Below are positions 43,665 through 50,671 of a DNA stretch of 64,000 nucleotides, piece after piece. The stretch comes from Chamaesiphon sp041738715 (GTDB lineage: Bacteria; Cyanobacteriota; Cyanobacteriia; Cyanobacteriales; Chamaesiphonaceae): NCBI GenBank assembly GCA_041738715.1, contig JBGSPI010000092.1:1-64000 (forward strand). Reading direction: 5' to 3'. The translations under genes were made by a program, and so were the position numbers. The notes under the pieces are model-generated. The model was not told the DNA's origin. It did not search any database and worked only from the letters and a program-made list of their open reading frames with translations. How positions within the stretch are numbered: the first letter of the stretch is position 1; every line of letters starts with the position of its first letter.

Positions 43665-43988
43665 ATGAATACTCAGCTAGTAGACTCGATCGTGCAGATG
43701 GTTGAAACCCTTCCCCCAGAAGAACGCGAACTAGTCAAACAGAAGTTGTCTATATTATCCGATTTTCGTTCCGAAAGGCTACTTGTGCCGAGCGGAGTCG
43801 AGGTACGCCAAGGTGAGTGGTCTGACAGCAAGACCGAGTTAACTTTAGAAGACCGGCGGGCTTTTCTGCGCAAACCCTTAGCCCAAAGACAACTTATTCT
43901 AGCGCAACAAGCACAACAGATGGTCGAACACTATCAGACATCAACAGAATGGCGGGAATTGATGGCTGGAGACATTATTGATGACTAG
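43665..43988 (+). CDS. Putative antitoxin of a PemK/MazF-type pair
   Basis: A 107-residue protein with a helical N-terminus (LVDSIVQMVETLPPEERELVKQKL) and a C-terminal helix (LAQRQLILAQQAQQMVEHY), a layout seen in many cyanobacterial antitoxins. It overlaps the toxin start by 8 bases, a hallmark of toxin-antitoxin operons. Residues about 36-56 (RSERLLVPSGVEVRQGEWSD) look like the translation of a dispersed AGCGGAGTCGAGGTACG-type repeat inserted in frame. Assignment as the antitoxin is by position. Confidence 0.75.
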   Translation: MNTQLVDSIVQMVETLPPEERELVKQKLSILSDFRSERLLVPSGVEVRQGEWSDSKTELTLEDRRAFLRKPLAQRQLILAQQAQQMVEHYQTSTEWRELMAGDIIDD

Positions 43989-44343
43989 CTCAGATACACC
44001 ACAACGGGGAGAAGTTTGGCTAGTCAATTTCGACCCAACTCTTGGTACAGAAATTAGAAAAATCAGACCAGCAGTAGTCATCAGCTCGAATAATATTGGT
44101 ATATTACCGATTAAACTAGTTGCTCCTATTACCGACTGGAAAGATTGGTACGCAGGAAATTTATGGCATATTAAGTTAAATCCTAACTCTGATAATGCCT
44201 TGAGCAAAGATTCTAGTGTCGATACTCTCCAGCTTCGCGGTGTCGATCTCCAGCGATTTATCCGCAAACTCGGATCTCTCAGTTCAGAAGAAATGAACTC
44301 AATAACAATTGCGATTGTAACTGTCATTGAAGCAGAGATTTAA
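43981..44343 (+). CDS. Type II toxin, PemK/MazF family endoribonuclease
   Basis: A 120-residue PemK/MazF mRNA interferase. Family features are QRGEVWLVNFDPTLGTEIRKIRPAVVIS at the N-terminus (the GEVW...G-x-E-x-x-K-x-RP-x-V signature) and the catalytic-loop region LKLVAPITDWKDWYAG, followed by DTLQLRGVDLQRFIRKLGSLS. ATG 43981 was preferred to an adjacent TTG. It overlaps the upstream antitoxin gene. The copy R2 of the composite repeat starts 9 bases after its stop. Confidence 0.92.
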   Translation: MTSSDTPQRGEVWLVNFDPTLGTEIRKIRPAVVISSNNIGILPIKLVAPITDWKDWYAGNLWHIKLNPNSDNALSKDSSVDTLQLRGVDLQRFIRKLGSLSSEEMNSITIAIVTVIEAEI

Positions 44344-44352
44344 ATTGTTGAT

Positions 44353-44455
44353 ACTAACCAGCAACACCACTCACCCTAACAACATCTAACTCTCTAATTT
44401 GGTGTCGATCAATCGCTGTTACTCAGAGCCTTTCGATCTGGATAACTCGATCGCG
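44353..44455. repeat. Composite cassette repeat, copy R2 (parts B and C)
   Basis: Shares CAACACCACTCAC, TAACAACATCTAACTCTCTA and ATTTGGTGTCGATC with R1 and R3, then a diverged part C ending in GCCTTTCGATCTGGATAA. It lies between the PemK toxin and the Uma2 gene. Confidence 0.75.
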
Positions 44456-44524
44456 ATCGTCATCGATAATTTCGATTATGGTACAATTGGTTTGAGCCAG
44501 TTGTAAATTATCGGTTGTGCTTAA

Positions 44525-45103
44525 ATGATTGCTGCCAAAGAAAATTTCCCAAAATTCACTCCTGAAGAATACTTCGCTTGGGAGGAACAACAACAGTGTC
44601 GCCATGAATATATCGATGGTGAAATCTATTCTATGACTGGCGGCACACTAAATCATAGTGAAATCGCTAGTAACTTTAACTTTTTACTCAAAGCTCACTT
44701 ACGTGGCGGTGGGTGTCGGGTACTCAATTCCGATGCGCGAGTGAATATTGTCAGATCGACTGATTATGTTTATCCAGATGTTAGCGTTACTTGCGATGAA
44801 AGAGATAGAACAACCAATCAATTTATCACTCATCCTTGTTTAATTGTTGAAGTGTTATCTCCTACTACGGAGGCTTATGACAGAGGGAATAAATTTAGAA
44901 TGTATCGGCGCAATCCTAGCTTACGCGATTATGTATTAGTCGATGCAAATGAGATTGCTGTTGAGCTATATCACAAAGATGAAGATAATAAATGGGATAT
45001 TCTGAACTATCAATCTGGAGATACGATCGAACTAAAAAGTGTGAATTTAACTATATCGATCAACCAGATTTATGAAGATATAGTATTCGACAGAGGAGAT
45101 TAG
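44525..45103 (+). CDS. Uma2 family endonuclease
   Basis: A 192-residue Uma2 (DUF820) protein with the PD-(D/E)XK-like core: FTPEEYFAWEEQQ, HEYIDGEIYSMTGGTLNHS (about residues 28-46), YVYPDVSVTCDE with the metal-binding Asp (about 80-91), and LIVEVLSPTTEAYDRGNKF (about 104-122) with the catalytic Glu, then YRRNPSLRDYVLVD. It matches a broken copy at 46446-46579. The role of the family is unsettled; cyanobacterial genomes hold many paralogues and they move with repeats. Confidence 0.9.
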   Translation: MIAAKENFPKFTPEEYFAWEEQQQCRHEYIDGEIYSMTGGTLNHSEIASNFNFLLKAHLRGGGCRVLNSDARVNIVRSTDYVYPDVSVTCDERDRTTNQFITHPCLIVEVLSPTTEAYDRGNKFRMYRRNPSLRDYVLVDANEIAVELYHKDEDNKWDILNYQSGDTIELKSVNLTISINQIYEDIVFDRGD

Positions 45104-45144
45104 TTCGAGCGATTGTGGTTGCCTGCGATCGATATTTAACTCTC

Positions 45145-45260
45145 TCGTCCTCAATAGAAATAACAGCGACTTCAATTCATTGCGATCGATCTTTATCTTA
45201 GCCAGCCACACCACTCACACTAACAACATCTAACTCTTTAATTTGGTGCCGATCGCGTGA
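45145..45260. repeat. Composite cassette repeat, copy R3 (parts A and B)
   Basis: Part A (CGTCCTCAATAGAAATAACA ... GATCGATCTTTATCTTA) is nearly identical to 46388-46440, and part B to R1 and R2. Part A begins with the bases that encode the last residues and stop of the coiled-coil gene at 46058, so this copy carries a trace of that gene's 3' end. Confidence 0.8.
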
Positions 45261-45414
45261 TCGATTGTGAGTCAAGAATTTAATCATAGAAGAATTAATC
45301 AAAGATTTAGTTAGTTCTATTCAGCAAAGGGAATTACTCTTACAAAAAATCCTACTGTCACAATTGGCAGTAGGTAGTAATCAATGGATCTTTATTTATT
45401 AATTAATTAATTAA
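45261..45414. other. Possible gene fragment and TTAA tandem repeat
   Basis: The plus strand reads VKNLIIEELIKDLVSSIQQ then RELLLQKILLSQLAVGS in an open frame without a start codon, which looks like a helical antitoxin-like remnant. A run of TTAATTAATTAA follows at about 45397-45420. No intact gene is supported. Confidence 0.35.
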
Positions 45415-45618
45415 TTAATAGTGCTTACCATCCAGCCAGCTTAACATATCTGCTTCAGTATCAAACTTGATTAATTGTTCGGTTTGCGGATCGTAAACAT
45501 GCCAATCAATCGAGCCATTGCTACTTGTTTCTGGTGAAATAGTAATTTCAGTAAGCGGTGGATTAAATACACTTAGGATGCTGTTAAGCCAATTTTGGGT
45601 TTGGGATGTAGCCGACAT
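45415..45618 (-). CDS. Small hypothetical protein (67 aa)
   Basis: A 67-residue acidic protein ending in DWHVYDPQTEQLIKFDTEA and DMLSWLDGKHY. Short cyanobacterial proteins with a WHVYDP..G/E-Q..FDSE..WL pattern are common, but their role is unknown. ATG 45618 is preferred to an upstream start at 45666, because the extra residues are non-conserved in appearance. It lies on the minus strand within the cassette region, downstream of the YefM remnant. Confidence 0.5.
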   Translation of the reverse strand: MSATSQTQNWLNSILSVFNPPLTEITISPETSSNGSIDWHVYDPQTEQLIKFDTEADMLSWLDGKHY

Positions 45619-45726
45619 ATTGATTAAGTTGCAGGTGGTGATAGTAAATATTTCCAGCACAATCAACTTAGATCCGGATAGTTACAAAGATAATCATCCG
45701 ATGCATCATCCGTCCAAACTAGCTTT

Positions 45727-45921
45727 CTACTCATCTAGTACATCTCGTTTGATCGCTTTTCCTGCTCGAAATTCGGCGATCGATCTTTCCAAATGAGCGG
45801 CATTTGCTGGAAATTTGAGCAGATGAACTGTTTCCATCAGACTATTAAAAGACTCCATTGACATCACTACCACGTCATCCGCATCGCGTCTGGTGACGAT
45901 CGTATAATCAGCTATCCGCAA
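45727..45921 (-). pseudogene. 5'-truncated Phd/YefM-type antitoxin
   Basis: The minus strand encodes IVTRRDADDVVVMSMESFNS and LMETVHLLKFPANAAHLERSI, the middle and C-terminal part of a YefM antitoxin. The N-terminal DNA-binding segment is missing: the frame runs upstream into composite-repeat part C (45925-45964) without an ATG. No YoeB/Txe toxin follows. Probably inactive, cut off by a repeat-mediated rearrangement. Confidence 0.75.
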
Positions 45922-45924
45922 CCA

Positions 45925-45964
45925 CTCGATCGATCACGTTTAGCTACAGCCTTTCGATCTGGAA
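45925..45964. repeat. Composite cassette repeat, part C copy
   Basis: CACGTTTAGCTACAGCCTTT and CGATCTGGA match part C of R1 (TCGTTTAGCTACAACCTTTC) and the end of R2. It lies upstream of the coiled-coil gene and truncates the YefM remnant. Confidence 0.7.
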
Positions 45965-46057
45965 AGCAGTTAATTTCCTCGCATACACTACGCGAGTACA
46001 AACCATTATGGTAGTATTCAAGCATGTATCACACAAAGATTTCAGATTTAGCCTTCA

Positions 46058-46399
46058 ATGTCAGAAGAACGCTTAGAGCAAGTCGAACAGAAGCTAGATA
46101 GCCTGATTAATGCGATTCAGACAGGATTTGGTAGCTTTGAACGCCAATTAAATGATGCACGTAGTGATAATAGACAACTCTCATCTCAACTTAACGATCT
46201 CCGTGCTGATAATCGACAACTTTCCTCCGATATCCAACAAGTTTCATCTCAATTAAAAAAGATCGAAGAACCGGTACAGATTATCGACAGCCAGATTAAC
46301 ACGATCAATTTACGTCTGGCTGGGATATCTAGTAATATTATTGGCTTACAAACCGAGCAAAATCGTATTAAAGAATATCTCTTCAATCGTCCTCAATAG
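46058..46399 (+). CDS. Small coiled-coil protein
   Basis: A 113-residue soluble coiled-coil protein: MSEERLEQVEQKLDSLINAI, then two or three repeats of the type QL-N-D-(A/L)-R-(S/A)-DNRQLSSQ (about residues 33-60), then a Gln/Asn-rich helix. No enzymatic motif. It resembles the 154-residue heptad protein at 17737 at its N-terminus. Its last codons and stop are the first bases of repeat part A, so the repeat has carried this 3' end elsewhere (45145). Confidence 0.7.
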   Translation: MSEERLEQVEQKLDSLINAIQTGFGSFERQLNDARSDNRQLSSQLNDLRADNRQLSSDIQQVSSQLKKIEEPVQIIDSQINTINLRLAGISSNIIGLQTEQNRIKEYLFNRPQ

Positions 46400-46446
46400 A
46401 AATAACAGCGACTTCAATTTATTGCGATCGATCCTTATCTTACCCT
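46388..46446. repeat. Composite cassette repeat, copy R4 (part A)
   Basis: CGTCCTCAATAGAAATAACA and GCGATCGATCCTTATCTTACC match R3 almost base for base. It joins the coiled-coil gene end directly to the broken Uma2 copy. Confidence 0.8.
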
Positions 46447-46579
46447 GATTATGTTTACCCCGATATTAGCGTTACCTGTGAACTATCAATTTGATAATAT
46501 GTTTGAACTAAAAAGTGTGGATTTAACTATATTGATCGACCAAATTTATGAGAATATCCTATTAGACAGAGAAGATTAG
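46446..46579 (+). pseudogene. Internally deleted Uma2 gene copy
   Basis: DYVYPDISVTCE (from 46446) matches the intact Uma2 gene at 44525-45103, then the sequence jumps to the region of AACTATCAAT and ELKSVDLTILIDQIYE, the last 25 residues of the same protein, ending at TAG 46577-46579. About 200 bases of the core, including the catalytic strand, are missing, and a TGA interrupts the join. A clear non-functional duplicate. Confidence 0.85.
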
Positions 46580-47085
46580 TTCGATCGCGTATATCGATCG
46601 AATTTAGTCTGATAGCACTTCCCGCTCTTGAGATGTATAGCTTTACCCCGCTCCTCCCTCCCCGCTCCCCTCTTTCATCACGAGTAACGTAACTCATAGT
46701 AACAGAAAGTGCTGTATTTCTCATCGCTGGTAAATAGATCGAGAATATTTGCGCTAATCGCTACAGTATTGAGATCGATCGGTAGTCTAGAATACCTGGA
46801 GTGGCGTGTGAGTTGAAAATAAGAGTATGCGACTGCTCGATCGAACCAATCGATCGAGACTGATGAAGCTACTGTAAACGCGAGTATTTCCAGTTTGTAA
46901 GAGATCCAATGAGATCTTTAGTGCGATCAAAATCATCATTGAGTCGAATAACTTTGTTCGATTTGCTAAAGCAACGCTGTGCGAACGCGCAAGTGTACCA
47001 CCTGGTGGCGATCGATTTCTGCTTCTGTATTGCTTCGAGGATCATTATGACAACATACATTGGCATTGAGGCTGGCAGTGTCCAG
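46580..47085. other. Region with a duplicated cyclase-leader copy, no intact gene
   Basis: About 500 bases. It includes copy 1 of the adenylate-cyclase leader (46729-46844). The remainder (46860-47085) has only overlapping, non-homologous frames; I could not assign a gene or remnant there. Confidence 0.5.
46729..46844 (+). repeat. Copy 1 of the cyclase 5' leader
   Basis: The 98 bases before ATG 46827 match, with few substitutions and no length change, those before the cyclase ATG at 50770 and those before ATG 48040. The coding similarity ends after six codons (MRLLDR). A truncated duplicate of the promoter and start region. Confidence 0.85.
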
Positions 47086-47478
47086 TTAGAATCGGATAAT
47101 TTCGATCGTGCATCGCGATCGTTGAAAACAGACATCAAATTCTCGAAAAAAGTTCGTTTGCCCAAGAATTAACGGTACCTGAGATGCTTGTGTCCAGGCA
47201 AATGCTAGGCGAACTGGTTCCAAATACCCAATTTGAACATGCACAAATAAACCCCGTGCTTCAGCACTCGCGAGATTTCCAGCCAATGGTAAGCGGACAG
47301 TTTGTTCATCCCAAATTGCACCTAATTGCAGCCCAATGTCATAAGGCAATAGATTGACCGTAGACCCAGTATCGAGCAGTGCATTCGCAGAAACAGAAGA
47401 GTCTGCATAACTCAGAATGATAGGAATTGTGGGCAATGCTTCATCGTTAGAAAAGGGGAACTCGACTGTACTAGGCAT
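47086..47478 (-). CDS. Retropepsin-like aspartyl protease family protein
   Basis: A 130-residue protein with the aspartic-protease motif ALLDTGSTVNLLPYDIG (Asp-Thr-Gly at about residues 36-38) and the second conserved hydrophobic-Gly element (VPLILGQTNFF, about 101-111), as in retropepsin-like single-domain proteases that act as dimers. The start is ATG 47478, with AAGAGG nine bases upstream. It overlaps the stop of a 72-residue gene by 8 bases. The substrate is unknown. Two-gene units of this kind recur in cyanobacteria and resemble toxin-antitoxin cassettes in layout. Confidence 0.8.
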   Translation of the reverse strand: MPSTVEFPFSNDEALPTIPIILSYADSSVSANALLDTGSTVNLLPYDIGLQLGAIWDEQTVRLPLAGNLASAEARGLFVHVQIGYLEPVRLAFAWTQASQVPLILGQTNFFREFDVCFQRSRCTIEIIRF

Positions 47479-47689
47479 GAGTAGATGCCTCTTGGTCATC
47501 CTGAATCATTTGCATCAGGATGTTTGCAGCTTCCGTTGCGTCGTAGGGCGACCAAATCGGGTACTCTGATGCAGAAAAGATGACTTGTAGTTCAGCGTCT
47601 GGGATTTGCGTGGCTAGGAGTTTGAAGAGTGATAATTTGTCTGACTGACTTAGATTGTTGACCAGAGGAATTAACTCAGCGAGTGACAT
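47471..47689 (-). CDS. Small helical partner of the retropepsin-like protease
   Basis: A 72-residue protein with an N-terminal helix LAELIPLVNNLSQSDKLSLFKLLATQI, then a central SEYPIWSPYDATEAA and a C-terminal acidic helix. It overlaps the downstream protease start by 8 bases, so both are translated from one message. The helix pattern is that of small antitoxin-like or adaptor proteins; the function is inferred only from pairing. Confidence 0.65.
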   Translation of the reverse strand: MSLAELIPLVNNLSQSDKLSLFKLLATQIPDAELQVIFSASEYPIWSPYDATEAANILMQMIQDDQEASTHA

Positions 47690-47742
47690 GCTTTAAACTC
47701 CCAGACATGAATACATTGATCATAAGCGATCGGTGAGGCACC

Positions 47743-47831
47743 GTCTAACAATCCGCTTGCACACCGACTGGATCGAGTTGGTCGTTGGAGTCCAGAAAGT
47801 TACTAGCAACGGGTGAAGCGGGACGTTAGAC
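47743..47831. other. attC-like recombination-site candidate
   Basis: GTCTAAC (47743-47749, fits RYYYAAC) and GTTAGAC (47825-47831, fits GTTRRRY) are exact complements bounding 89 bases. Inside them TCCGCTT and AAGCGGGA pair with one extra G, like the L boxes with the extrahelical base of integron attC sites, and an inner CTGGA / TCCAG stem follows. The R and L boxes are separated by unpaired bases, as in attC. No integrase gene is seen. Confidence 0.4.
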
Positions 47832-47941
47832 CGACAACTGTGTCGGGAATCGTCCATAGCGCGATCGATTACTAATAAAACTCGATCGCATTCCAACACA
47901 ATAGGAGAGCAGGGAAACTCATGAATTGCCTTCCCCTAGCT

Positions 47942-48147
47942 GGTAAATAGATCGAGAATATTTGCGCTCATTGCTACAGTATTGAGATCGATCGGTAGTC
48001 TAGAATACCTGGGGTGGTGTGTGAGTTAAAAATAAGAGTATGCGACTGCTCGTTGGCGCAGCGTCCGCTTTGCGGAATCGATTGAGTATCAAATCAAAAC
48101 TGATTGCTATGCTGTTGGCGGTGAGTGGCTGTTCTATTTTATTGTAG
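47942..48147 (+). pseudogene. Copy 2 of the cyclase leader and first codons
   Basis: The 98-base leader before ATG 48040 matches those of the cyclase at 50770 and of copy 1. The frame continues through RLSIKSKLIAMLLAVSGCSI, as in the cyclase, then stops at TAG 48145-48147. Between MRLL and RLSIK there is an in-frame 24-base insertion (encoding part of VGAASALRN) made of a GCGCAGCGTCCGCTTTGCGG dispersed repeat. A 5' fragment duplicate. Confidence 0.85.
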
Positions 48148-48264
48148 ATATGAGGTTTCTCAATCATCTTTGTCTACCGCTAGAGGCAGTAAATTTACTT
48201 AGACTGCCATTAATTGTAAAAGCAATTTTTAATTCAAATAAGGTATCACAAATAAAATCAGACA

Positions 48265-49161
48265 ATGGCCAAGCAAAAACAGTTATTTACAGTGGATTAC
48301 AAGAATGAGGACGATCTAAGACAAATTCTACCGGCTACTCCCTCTTACAATAGTCATCACCTGGGATGGAAAGGTATTGACTTTCAATATCATGAACAAC
48401 CTGGAGGGGAGATGCCTGAAAATAGGACGAATCAGCATCTAATTTCTATCACCTTTCCTAGTGGTTCAGGTACACAAGAGCGATTCCTAGATGGACAGAG
48501 GTGGGTAGGTTCAGTTGAGGATAGACAAATTTCTCTAGTTCCAGCCAATTTATGTCATAGGGCTATTTGGAATACTCTCGTAAGAGTTAATATTCTGATT
48601 CTAGAACCACAATACCTCGCTGATCTTGCCCATGAATCAGTAGATGTCGATCGAGTTGAACTACGACCCATCCTTAACATCCTCGATCCGGTCATCCATA
48701 ACATCACGTCTCTACTTCGACTGGAATCCCAATCACAAAATGCTCAAAGTCTACTGTATGTTGATGGACTAACGACTGCTCTCTCTGCTCATTTGCTGCG
48801 TAATTACTGCACGACTCCACAACAGTTCCGAAACCACGAGGATGGATTATCTAAAGCCAAGCTACAACAGGCAATTGATTTCATCCAAGCACACTTAACT
48901 GATGCGGTCTCGCTCGAAGATATTGCTACTGAGCTAGGGATGAGTCGCTATTATTTCTGTCGCTTATTCAAAATATCTACAGGCATTTCACCATATCAAT
49001 ATCTGATTCAATGTCGGATTGAACAATCCAAATACCTACTGCTAAAAGGACAAATGAGTACTGCTCAAGTTGCTGTTGAAGTTGGTTTTGCCGATCAAAG
49101 TCATTTTAACCGCCATTTTAAGAAGTTTGTGGGCGTTTCTCCAAGACAATTTCTCATCTAA
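48265..49161 (+). CDS. AraC family transcriptional regulator
   Basis: A 298-residue regulator. The N-terminal 190 residues form a sensor-like beta region without a recognised ligand. The C-terminal AraC domain (about 195-298) has both helix-turn-helix units: SLEDIATELGMSRYYFCRLFKISTGISPYQYL and STAQVAVEVGFADQSHFNRHFKKFVGVSPRQF. No target is evident; two small secreted proteins follow on the same strand. It is preceded by the cyclase-leader copy 2 and an attC-like element, which is consistent with an acquired segment. Confidence 0.93.
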   Translation: MAKQKQLFTVDYKNEDDLRQILPATPSYNSHHLGWKGIDFQYHEQPGGEMPENRTNQHLISITFPSGSGTQERFLDGQRWVGSVEDRQISLVPANLCHRAIWNTLVRVNILILEPQYLADLAHESVDVDRVELRPILNILDPVIHNITSLLRLESQSQNAQSLLYVDGLTTALSAHLLRNYCTTPQQFRNHEDGLSKAKLQQAIDFIQAHLTDAVSLEDIATELGMSRYYFCRLFKISTGISPYQYLIQCRIEQSKYLLLKGQMSTAQVAVEVGFADQSHFNRHFKKFVGVSPRQFLI

Positions 49162-49411
49162 ACAAAAAAATGCCATGAAGATCGCAAGATCGTTCTATCT
49201 TTCGATCGAGCTAGTTTCTTGCTGCCTCATGATCAGTTGGTGATAAGAGCTAGAAGTCAGATCGCGCTGAACTTATTGTCAATCAAACCCATCGGACTGA
49301 ACGCAAGATCGTTCTATTCTTCAGTGATGTCGATTTGATATTCTTTTTGCATAGATAATGTGACCGGCTGTATGTAAGTTATTTAAACGTTTACTAATTA
49401 CTTAACTTTAT
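49162..49411. other. Spacer with direct repeats
   Basis: GCAAGATCGTTCTAT occurs twice, near 49183 and near 49303, about 120 bases apart, between the AraC gene and the first secreted-protein gene. Direct repeats of this kind could be regulator sites or traces of an insertion. Confidence 0.4.
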
Positions 49412-49789
49412 ATGAAAATTCAGAAATCATATTGCAAAAAAATATCGCCATTTTGTAGTTATCTAATTTTTTCTACCATAATTTTAGCACCCGTTTCTTC
49501 TATAGCTTGTGAAGCTTTCTATCCGCCTAAGATTAACAACGTACTTATTGATCGTTGTGCCTACTTGGGAGCATCTGTCTCTTGCACTCAAAGCGCAACA
49601 GAATTTGCTGCAAATTCATTTTGTAAGTACAAAAGTTACTCTTATGCCAAGAGATATTGGTGGAAGGATCACCCTTGGAAAAATCGTACCAACAATTATA
49701 TTGCCCGGTCTGCATTTGGCCCCAATGCAAATTATGAATTTGTTTCAAGGACTGGAGGCTTTAGATTTGAACTCATTCTTTGCCAGTAG
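49412..49789 (+). CDS. Small secreted Cys-containing protein
   Basis: A 125-residue protein with a basic N-terminus and hydrophobic signal segment (about residues 12-32, FCSYLIFSTIILAPVSSIACE). The mature part has about five Cys (CEAF, DRCAYL, VSCTQS, SFCKYK, LILCQ), compatible with disulfides, and a Trp/Lys-rich middle (RYWWKDHPWKN). The family is unknown to me. The gene is AT-rich and contains no CGATCG, unlike core genes here. A second small secreted gene follows 78 bases later. Confidence 0.7.
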   Translation: MKIQKSYCKKISPFCSYLIFSTIILAPVSSIACEAFYPPKINNVLIDRCAYLGASVSCTQSATEFAANSFCKYKSYSYAKRYWWKDHPWKNRTNNYIARSAFGPNANYEFVSRTGGFRFELILCQ

Positions 49790-49866
49790 AGTAGGTGTAA
49801 TTAAGATTCAGCGTTCCTTTTGTTCTACATACTGCAAAAATAGTTAATCGTTTACTTGTTACAATC

Positions 49867-50349
49867 ATGATTATATATAATCGATTCTCTAATTTGTTGA
49901 TTGGCTCTCTTTTTTTAGCTAGTGCTTCAACTACAACAGCTTTATTATCAGAAAGAGTGCTCGCTCATATTATGTGTCCTGTAAAAGTAATTAGATCAAC
50001 ACAAGAACTTTGCCCTCATCTTCATCCGGAAGATATTGAAGCACCAGGCGAGACTGGAAGTTGCACGCAAGCAACTATCCCTCCTCGTCAATTCATAATC
50101 ACAAATAATACAGGAGTTGCAATCTCTTACGCTTTCAATGGCGGAGTAAATAATATACCTCCTAATTATTCCCATACTTTTAGTGTTGGAGGAGGGAGCA
50201 ATGGTTGTAGTGGAGGATGGTCACCTCCTAGGGTTTCTTTTGATCACTCATTTGCTCCTGGAAATCAAATTAAAGAATACAGTTTGGACAGAGCAGGAAA
50301 ATATCATTTTGGATCAGTTGGAAATACTGGGATTGATTTGTATAAATAA
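49867..50349 (+). CDS. Small secreted protein
   Basis: A 160-residue protein with a signal peptide (about residues 1-35, ending near SERVLAH). The mature part is Gly/Ser/Pro-rich with beta-strand character (RQFIITNNTGVAISYAFNGG; NQIKEYSLDRAGKYHFGSVG) and contains four Cys (IMCP, ELCPH, GSCTQA, NGCSGG). This resembles small beta-sandwich exported proteins, but no family is recognised. In tandem with the previous secreted-protein gene; also AT-rich and free of CGATCG. Confidence 0.7.
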   Translation: MIIYNRFSNLLIGSLFLASASTTTALLSERVLAHIMCPVKVIRSTQELCPHLHPEDIEAPGETGSCTQATIPPRQFIITNNTGVAISYAFNGGVNNIPPNYSHTFSVGGGSNGCSGGWSPPRVSFDHSFAPGNQIKEYSLDRAGKYHFGSVGNTGIDLYK

Positions 50350-50524
50350 TTTTACAATAATTTGATGCGCTATCTATTCAGCATCTTACGGTCTATGCTC
50401 TTTTTTTTGTCGAAAATAGCAATAGCATACGCCTCTCAACCGTTCTAAGCTTGTCCCTGTCACAAATTTCTATCTTTCCTCTGACTGGTGTTGCATACTT
50501 AGAATATAATTATTTGAAAACTTT

Positions 50525-50584
50525 ATGCAATGCCCAGAATGTGAATCTCAGCATATATCGAAACCCAAAAATCCCAGTGTTTGA
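50525..50584 (+). pseudogene. Zinc-ribbon start of an IS1-type transposase
   Basis: ATG 50525 begins MQCPECESQHISKPKNPSV followed by TGA. MQCPEC-x-S-x-H-I-x-K is the conserved zinc-ribbon N-terminus of InsA-like IS1 transposase subunits. Only 19 codons remain. Confidence 0.5.
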
Positions 50585-50671
50585 AAATCGAATCGATCGT
50601 CGATTTAAGATGGTTCAATCGGTGGTCAGATTCGATCAATAAGATTCCATCAATATCGATCTCTAATGGTT

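Noticed and set aside
46869..47165. 98-residue minus-strand frame as a gene
   Set aside because: It overlaps the retropepsin gene in another frame, has no family features and an unconvincing composition. Left unannotated.
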